A stretch of DNA of 8,543 bases from 2-01-FULL-41-21 sp038065335 (GTDB lineage: Bacteria; Patescibacteriota; Minisyncoccia; 2-02-FULL-40-12; GWA2-44-9), in the NCBI GenBank assembly GCA_038065335.1, contig JBBTRD010000003.1, positions 1 through 8,543 of the forward strand. Direction: 5' to 3'. A model generated the notes under the pieces. The model made no database searches, was not told the origin of the DNA, and saw only the letters and a program-made list of their open reading frames with translations. The translations under genes and the position numbers were made by a program. Below, in pieces: positions 4,262-8,543 of the stretch (position 1 is its first letter; each line of letters begins with the position of its first letter).

Positions 4262-6512
4262 ATTTGTTAGCTTTTTTCTTGGGGCCGTAGGTGCGGGTTG
4301 CTTTGGGTGGTTTGGCTTTCCAAGCGGCCAAAGCTTCTTGGAGTTCTTCTTCGTTTTCCGGTTTCTTGCTCATCAGGAAAGTGCAATCGGGCCAGCGGGA
4401 ACAGGCGTAGAATAATTTGCCTCGGCCGCGGGATTTCTTTTCCACGACATCGCCGACATTACAACCGGGACACTTAAATCCCGTCTTAGTGAAGATTTTC
4501 ATTATACCCTTGCAGGCGGGATAATCAACACAGCCCAAAAAATAACCGAAGCGGCCGCGTTTTACTTCTAGGGGCTTGGAACAGAGAGGGCAGACTTCGC
4601 CCTTAGTTTTTTCTTCTAGCTCTTTAATTTTGGCGGCTTCTTCGGGGAGAGGAAGACTGACTTTGCTGCCCGGTTCGGGACAAGCGAGGAATTTACCCAT
4701 CCGGCCGAATCTAACCAGCATCATTTTTCCGCAATGCGGGCAAGGGGTGGTGGATTCGACAATCAGTTTTTCAACACTGCTCGTTTTTTCTTTAAGGTTC
4801 TTTGAGAACGGGGTGTAGAATTCTTCGACGACGGGGACCCATTTAATTTTGCCTTCGGCGATGTCGTCGAATTCTTCTTCGATGTGGGAGGTAAAATTAA
4901 CATCAATCACTTCCGGAAAATTGGCGACGAGCATATCGTTGACCGAAAAACCGATTTCGGTAGGCTTATATTTCTTATCTTCTTTTTCCACGTAACCGCG
5001 ATCTTGAATAGTGGTGAGTGTCGGCGCGTAGGTCGAAGGACGGCCAACGCCGGCCGATTCAAGAGTTTTGATGAGGGAAGCGTCAGTGTATCTGGGGGGC
5101 GGTTCGGTAAAGTGCTGGTCTTTGGCGAGATTGATGAGATTTAATAATTCTCTTCGGGATAATTCCGGGAGCTGGCCTTCTTCGTAAGAATCTTCTTCGG
5201 TTTTTTCGTCGTCTTCTTTGGCTTCGGTGTAGGCTCGGATAAAACCGTCAAAGGTAATAACCTGTCCGTTCGCTCGAAAACCATAATTTCTTAATTCTTG
5301 ATTCTTGCTTCGTGCTTCTATTTCAACCGCGGTTTGATCAAGAATGGCGACTTGCATTTGACAAGCGATGGTCCGTTTCCAGATTAATTCGTAAAGCCGA
5401 TGCTGGCCCGAATCCAGATTCTTATCGAGACTGTCGGGTAAGCGGGATAAATCAGTCGGGCGGACGGCTTCGTGAGCTTCTTGGGCGCCTTTGGATTTAT
5501 TAAGAAATGAACGGGGCGCGTCAAGGCAATACTTGGCGCCGAATTCTTTTTTGATGACTTCTTGGGCTTGGGCGAGAGCGATTTCAGAAATATGCAAACT
5601 GTCGGTGCGCATGTAAGTAATCAGACCTGTTTCATACAATCGTTGGGCAAGGGTCATGGTTTGTTTGGCCGAAAAACCTAATTTCTTGGCCGCTTCTTGT
5701 TGGAGCGTGGAAGTGGTAAAAGGCGCCGAAGGCGTTCGGCGGACTTCTTTTTTCACGACATCAATGACTTTGTATTCGGCTCCGACCAATTCGTCGGTTA
5801 TTTTTTGAGCGTCAGCGGGATTTTTAATGCCTAAGCGGTCGATTGATTCTTCGCCCCCGCCTGTCCGGCCGGCAGGGATTTTAACGAGGCGGGCTTTGAA
5901 AGTTTTGGCTTCGTCTTTTTTAGAAAGGTCAGCTTCGACGGACCAATATTCTTGAGGTGTAAATTTTTGAATTTCACGTTCGCGTTCAACAATCAGACGA
6001 ACGGCGACACTTTGAACTCGGCCGGCGGAAAGACCGGAGCGGATTTTCTTCCACAAAAAGGGCGAGAGTTTGTAGCCGACGAGACGGTCGATAATCCGGC
6101 GGGCTTGTTGGGCGTCGACGAGGTTTTGATCAATTTCTCGCGGGTGAGCGATGGCATTTTCGATGGCCGGTTTAGTGATTTCATGGAAAACAACCCGTTG
6201 CGTATTTGTGTCGGTTTTTAGCCCTAGGGCTTGGACAAGATGCCAAGCGATGGCCTCCCCCTCGCGGTCAGGGTCGGTGGCCAGAATAACCAGATCGGCT
6301 TTTTCGCTATCTCGTTTGAGTTCACCGACAATCTTTTTAGCTTTGGTGGGGATGATATATTCAGGCTTGAAATCGTGAGCGATATCAATACCGATACCTT
6401 TCTTGGGTAAATCACGGATGTGGCCGAAAGACGACTTAATAATAAAATCGCCGCCGAGAAAGCGACTTATTGTTTTGGCCTTGGTGGGACTTTCCACTAT
6501 AATCAACCGCAT
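4239..6512 (-). CDS. topA: DNA topoisomerase I (type IA)
   Basis: TopA relaxes negative supercoils by cutting one strand through a 5'-phosphotyrosine. The TOPRIM domain has E7 (IIVESPTKAKTI) and DPDRE at 80-84. The GLSAGRVQS motif is at 160-168. The active-site tyrosine is Y300 in LITYMRTDS, and PSTYAPT..DRGYVE lies in the second half. The C-terminus carries three zinc ribbons: C591/C594/C611 with the fourth cysteine missing (CPEPGSK), C641/C644/C661/C667 and C681/C684/C704/C710. Two further ribbons are encoded separately just downstream. The length of 757 is in the normal range. Two segments look inserted: residues 213-218, encoded by a palindrome, and about 399-410, encoded by a seven-base-periodic tract. 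The ATG at 6512 gives the canonical MRLIIVESPTKAKTI start. The gene lies 29 bases after dprA with no Shine-Dalgarno and is probably cotranscribed. Confidence 0.97.
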   Translation of the reverse strand: MRLIIVESPTKAKTISRFLGGDFIIKSSFGHIRDLPKKGIGIDIAHDFKPEYIIPTKAKKIVGELKRDSEKADLVILATDPDREGEAIAWHLVQALGLKTDTNTQRVVFHEITKPAIENAIAHPREIDQNLVDAQQARRIIDRLVGYKLSPFLWKKIRSGLSAGRVQSVAVRLIVEREREIQKFTPQEYWSVEADLSKKDEAKTFKARLVKIPAGRTGGGEESIDRLGIKNPADAQKITDELVGAEYKVIDVVKKEVRRTPSAPFTTSTLQQEAAKKLGFSAKQTMTLAQRLYETGLITYMRTDSLHISEIALAQAQEVIKKEFGAKYCLDAPRSFLNKSKGAQEAHEAVRPTDLSRLPDSLDKNLDSGQHRLYELIWKRTIACQMQVAILDQTAVEIEARSKNQELRNYGFRANGQVITFDGFIRAYTEAKEDDEKTEEDSYEEGQLPELSRRELLNLINLAKDQHFTEPPPRYTDASLIKTLESAGVGRPSTYAPTLTTIQDRGYVEKEDKKYKPTEIGFSVNDMLVANFPEVIDVNFTSHIEEEFDDIAEGKIKWVPVVEEFYTPFSKNLKEKTSSVEKLIVESTTPCPHCGKMMLVRFGRMGKFLACPEPGSKVSLPLPEEAAKIKELEEKTKGEVCPLCSKPLEVKRGRFGYFLGCVDYPACKGIMKIFTKTGFKCPGCNVGDVVEKKSRGRGKLFYACSRWPDCTFLMSKKPENEEELQEALAAWKAKPPKATRTYGPKKKANKSIEAKPL
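5284..5318 (-). repeat. Seven-base-periodic tract translated within topA
   Basis: On the plus strand five consecutive heptamers of the form TTgaTTC can be laid end to end (for example TTAATTC at 5291 and TTGATTC at 5298). In TopA this encodes about residues 399-410, EARSKNQELRNY, just before the conserved YGFRANGQ. In other TopA proteins I recall, the acidic 'VEIEA' strand runs almost directly into 'YGFRA', so the segment looks like an in-frame insertion. Confidence 0.65.
5860..5876. repeat. Imperfect palindrome inside topA
   Basis: CCTGTCCGGCCGGCAGG pairs at six of its eight symmetric positions. It shares the outer CCTG and the right half GCCGGCAGG with the perfect palindrome in the parA leader. 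It encodes PAGRTG (residues 213-218) of TopA, in a glycine-rich stretch between better-conserved segments. Confidence 0.5.
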
Positions 6513-6541
6513 AGTTTAAAAATTTAAAGTTTAAAACTGAT
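6513..6541 (-). repeat. AT-rich heptad tract filling the dprA-topA gap
   Basis: The whole 29-base spacer is built of near-repeats with seven-base spacing. On the plus strand these are GTTTAAA (6514), AATTTAA (6521) and AGTTTAA (6528). It carries no Shine-Dalgarno for topA. It resembles in period, but not in base content, the tracts at 5284-5318 and 8189-8280. Confidence 0.55.
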
Positions 6542-7405
6542 TTATTCGGCTTTGCGGAATATTCCGCCGGCCATTTGTTTGATGTGGCCTTGAATTTCCA
6601 TGAGGGCCAAAGCGCCCATAATTTCCGATGCGCCAAGCTTGGTGTGTTCGATAATATTATCGATGTTTAATGGCCCGTGCGTTTCCAGTATAGCAAGAAT
6701 CATAGCATGGGTCGGGTCCGTTGTGGACAGATGGGAAGATTTAGCAATGGGAAGCTTTGAATAATCATCTAATACATCGTGGGCGGAAGCGACGAGTTTC
6801 GCGCCGAGCCGAATGAGTTTATGGGGGCCCATTGATTTCGATGAAAAGATATTACCCGGAACAGCGAAGACGTCGCGACCTTGTTCTGTAGCCAAGCGGG
6901 CGGTGATAAGGGATCCGCTTTTTTCATCGGCCTCGACGATAAGAGCGCCTTTAGACAGACCGCTGATAATACGGTTTCGTTCAGGAAAAGATTCTTTCCC
7001 CGCGGGCTTCTTTCCCGGATGCTCTGAAATAATCAGTCCGTCATTTTTTAAAATATCCTGCCCGAGCCGAAGATTGGTTTCGGGAGTTATTAAATTGATA
7101 CCTGAACCAAGAATGGCAATAGTTTTGCCGCCACAATCAAGAGTGGCGCGGTGAGCGACAGCGTCAACACCTAATGCCAAACCACTAACGATGGTGAAGT
7201 GGCGGGCGAGGCCGGGGACGATTTGTTGAGTGGCTTCTCGGCCATAGGGCGTTATTGAACGCGTACCGACTACGGCGAAGCATTCGGTGTTCAATAAAGA
7301 AACATTGCCTCGGCAATACAGCACGGCCGGCGGATCACTGATATGCCGTAGTAATTTGGGATATTTTTTTGATTTCAGATGCAGTTCGATAGTTGGATAT
7401 TCCAT
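6542..7405 (-). CDS. dprA: DNA-processing protein DprA
   Basis: DprA (Smf) binds incoming single-stranded DNA during natural transformation and loads RecA. The Rossmann-like domain has AVVGTRSITPYG (44-55), IVSGLALGVDAVAH (72-85), GGKTIAILGSG (92-102), SFPERNRIISGLS (139-151) and IVEADEKSGSL..A (156-168), ending in DVFAVPGN. A C-terminal winged-helix (DprA_WH) domain lies at about 228-285. At 287 residues it lacks the N-terminal SAM-like domain of longer homologues. It is the first gene of the dprA-topA-zinc ribbon-rel cluster; a dprA-topA neighbourhood is common in bacteria. The ATG at 7405 lies only nine bases after a predicted -10, so the mRNA may be nearly leaderless. No com genes are in the window to test for competence. 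Confidence 0.95.
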   Translation of the reverse strand: MEYPTIELHLKSKKYPKLLRHISDPPAVLYCRGNVSLLNTECFAVVGTRSITPYGREATQQIVPGLARHFTIVSGLALGVDAVAHRATLDCGGKTIAILGSGINLITPETNLRLGQDILKNDGLIISEHPGKKPAGKESFPERNRIISGLSKGALIVEADEKSGSLITARLATEQGRDVFAVPGNIFSSKSMGPHKLIRLGAKLVASAHDVLDDYSKLPIAKSSHLSTTDPTHAMILAILETHGPLNIDNIIEHTKLGASEIMGALALMEIQGHIKQMAGGIFRKAE

Positions 7406-7414
7406 TATTAGTCT

Positions 7415-7444
7415 ATATTACCTTGAGAAACTGGAAAAAAGCAA
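7415..7444 (-). promoter_or_regulatory. Candidate promoter of the dprA-topA-rel cluster
   Basis: On the minus strand, TTGCTT (7444-7439), 18 bases, then TAATAT (7420-7415). The -10 is followed by AGACTAAT, an octamer also found just after the parA -10 box. The dprA ATG begins nine bases after the -10, implying little or no leader. The -35 match is weak. Confidence 0.5.
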
Positions 7445-7460
7445 ACCCATGTGCTATTCT
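7432..7460 (+). promoter_or_regulatory. Weak candidate promoter of the glycosyltransferase
   Basis: TGGAAA (7432-7437), a 17-base spacer and TATTCT (7455-7460) match the consensus at four of six bases each. They lie 11 bases before the ATG at 7472. The region overlaps the -35 of the divergent dprA promoter. No stronger candidate is visible between the two genes. Confidence 0.3.
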
Positions 7461-7471
7461 ATGCTCACAAT

Positions 7472-8215
7472 ATGCATTTGTCTGTTATTATCCCAGCCAA
7501 AAATGAAGAAAGATTTATTGCGTCAACCGTGACTTCAGTTTATGAATATTTAATGGCTCGTCATATTGAACACGAAATTTTAGTAGTTACGAATCGTTCG
7601 ACTGATAAAACAGGGGAGATTGTGAATCAATTGTGTGTTTCAACAGTTCCCACGGTTCGTCTTTTAGATTATCCTAATAATGGAGGTAAGGGTTTTGCGG
7701 TTCGCGAAGGAATGCTACAAGCTAAAGGTGATTTTCGCTTGTTCATGGATGCTGATAATTCTACATCCATTAATCACATCGAAAAGATGATGCCATATTT
7801 TGATCAAGGTTACGGCGTAGTTATCGGGTCTATTGCCGTGAAAGGCAAGAAAGTGGCCAAGGGCAGTGAACCTTTTTGGAGAATCATGTTTGGCAAGATG
7901 GGCAATATTTTTATTCAAATTATGGCTGTACCCGGGATCCACGATACTCAACGAGGATTTAAAATAGTAACAGCCAAGGTGGCTCAAGATATTTTTTCCC
8001 GAATCACGATTCTGCATTGGGGATTTGACGTGGAAATGCTGGCTCTCGCCCGTAAATTTGGCTATAAAATAAAAGAAGTACCCGTTGATTGGCACAATGA
8101 TCCAAATTCTCGGGTTGGGCTCAAGACATATTTTGAGGTATTATTAGAAACAGTAAAAGTGCGCTGGAATCTTATAACCGGCAAGTATAATCAACGACTA
8201 ACAATCAACGACTAA
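7472..8215 (+). CDS. GT2 family glycosyltransferase, dolichol/polyprenyl-phosphate sugar synthase-like
   Basis: The 247-residue single-domain GT-A enzyme resembles the ALG5/DPM1-type branch, which transfers a sugar from a nucleotide donor to a polyprenyl phosphate at the membrane. It begins HLSVIIPAKNEE (2-13). GGKGFAVREGML (71-82), the metal-binding DADNST (93-98), HDTQRGFK (157-164) and HWGFDVEML (182-190) follow. The nucleotide-binding position, usually VVDDGSTD, reads VVTNRSTD (38-45), an unusual form. No membrane helix is evident, so it would associate peripherally. I chose the ATG at 7472. An in-frame GTG at 7451 would add seven residues not expected in the family and would lie within the predicted promoter. 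The last residues (QRLTIND) are encoded by a tandem 14-base repeat. Donor and acceptor cannot be deduced. Confidence 0.9.
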   Translation: MHLSVIIPAKNEERFIASTVTSVYEYLMARHIEHEILVVTNRSTDKTGEIVNQLCVSTVPTVRLLDYPNNGGKGFAVREGMLQAKGDFRLFMDADNSTSINHIEKMMPYFDQGYGVVIGSIAVKGKKVAKGSEPFWRIMFGKMGNIFIQIMAVPGIHDTQRGFKIVTAKVAQDIFSRITILHWGFDVEMLALARKFGYKIKEVPVDWHNDPNSRVGLKTYFEVLLETVKVRWNLITGKYNQRLTIND

Positions 8216-8280
8216 CAACAAAAAAGATTCAGAATTCAAAATTGTTGTAGGTTGTAGGTGGTGAGTTGTAAGTTGAGTTG
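8189..8280 (+). repeat. Heptad-repeat stem-loop between glycosyltransferase and galT
   Basis: The left part is a perfect tandem pair of the 14-mer AATCAACGACTAAC (8189-8202, 8203-8216), each copy being two heptads. The right part (8244-8280) is GTTGTAG-like heptads. Laid ungapped, 8189-8219 and 8244-8274 pair at 25 of 31 positions in RNA (20 Watson-Crick and 5 G.U) around a 24-base loop. The glycosyltransferase stop lies in the left arm, and the presumed galT start falls four bases after the right arm. It may act as an attenuator, a processing site or a miniature inverted-repeat element. Confidence 0.7.
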
Positions 8281-8543
8281 TTAAACGAATTTCGACAAGA
8301 TCCAGTTTCGGGCGAATGGGTGTTGTTTTCGACTGGCCGAGCCAAAAAACCTCGTTTTCAAGACGAAAAGCCATTCTACCAATCAAAGGAAGAATGTTTT
8401 TTTGAGCCTGAAAAAATGGCTCAACAAGAAACTCCGGTCGCGATATATAGCCATGGCCAAATTGTGAATGACCTTTCAACTGACTGGACCACGGTCGTGA
8501 TTCCAAATAAATTTCCCGCGCTTAAAAAGGGCGTGTGTGGTCC
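8278..8543 (+). CDS. galT: Galactose-1-phosphate uridylyltransferase, 5' part (runs off the window)
   Basis: About 88 residues are present. The N-terminus reads LNEFRQDPVSGEWVLFSTGRAKKPR, matching the 'ELRQDPVTGDWV..' opening of GalT, and VVIPNKFPAL near the end is a second GalT hallmark. GalT exchanges UDP-glucose and galactose-1-phosphate in the Leloir pathway. The first zinc-type site, C-x-x-C in E. coli, appears here as ECFFE (C40..E43). I recall similar C-x-x-E forms in CPR GalT proteins. The frame is closed upstream by TAA at 8269-8271. That leaves TTG at 8278 as the only plausible start, since no ATG or GTG gives the full conserved N-terminus. The HIT active-site motif (HPH) lies beyond the window. 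The start is embedded in the heptad repeat tract. Confidence 0.88.
   Translation, partial: MLNEFRQDPVSGEWVLFSTGRAKKPRFQDEKPFYQSKEECFFEPEKMAQQETPVAIYSHGQIVNDLSTDWTTVVIPNKFPALKKGVCG

Noticed and set aside
7451..7471. GTG start seven codons before the glycosyltransferase ATG
   Set aside because: GT2 proteins of this type begin at MxLSVIIPAKNE. The extra residues are not family-like and the codons overlap the predicted -10 region.
8220..8275. Intrinsic terminator after the glycosyltransferase
   Set aside because: The stem is long and imperfect and its 3' side is followed by GAGTTGTTAAACG, not a U-run. galT begins at once.
8189..8280. CRISPR array
   Set aside because: Repeat units are 7 or 14 bases with no spacers, and no cas gene is present.
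8198..8506. Minus-strand open frame over the galT start
   Set aside because: The plus strand encodes an unmistakable GalT N-terminus here, and the minus-strand product shows only repeat-derived and antisense sequence.

Overview
The window reads as a compact chromosomal segment from a small-genome bacterium, most likely a member of the Patescibacteria/CPR (Parcubacteria-like). This is inferred from the style of several proteins: a Rel protein that stops after the TGS domain, a DprA without an N-terminal SAM-like domain, a ParB with a 'VxGxxVxYxLIAGERR' linker, a GxxExxY protein of the 'LSYKLNG..FKVHN.LGRF' type, and a GalT with C-x-x-E instead of C-x-x-C. Short dispersed palindromes and degenerate tandem words also fit. 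No single marker in the window proves the phylum.

Layout, left to right. Bases 1-144 hold GC-rich inverted repeats and no convincing gene. A class II tRNA-Leu(CAA) lies on the minus strand (145-233). It is divergent from parA, and each has a well-formed sigma70-type promoter. parA (371-1135) and parB (1578-2468) form the chromosome-partitioning operon. The two are separated by an AT-rich GxxExxY gene (1154-1534) enclosed by a 39-bp inverted repeat. parB converges with, and overlaps by four bases, a minus-strand cluster transcribed right to left: dprA (7405-6542), topA (6512-4239), a small double zinc-ribbon gene (4227-3946) and rel (3928-2465). Spacings inside that cluster are 11-29 bases, so it is probably one operon driven from a promoter at 7415-7444. 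Divergent from dprA is a GT2 glycosyltransferase (7472-8215), followed by the 5' part of galT (8278 to the window end).

The genes are housekeeping: chromosome segregation (ParAB), DNA supercoiling (TopA plus a zinc-ribbon satellite), ssDNA/RecA loading in transformation (DprA), (p)ppGpp signalling (Rel), glycan assembly (GT2) and galactose metabolism (GalT).

The unexplained signal is in the repeats. There is an intervening-sequence-like GxxExxY cassette whose arms would pair better as RNA than as DNA. There are several seven-base-periodic degenerate tracts: one translated inside TopA, one filling the dprA-topA gap, and one forming a long stem between the glycosyltransferase stop and the galT start. 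A 20-bp perfect palindrome sits in the parA leader and has a relative inside topA. Apart from the zinc-ribbon gene, no gene has a clear Shine-Dalgarno sequence.
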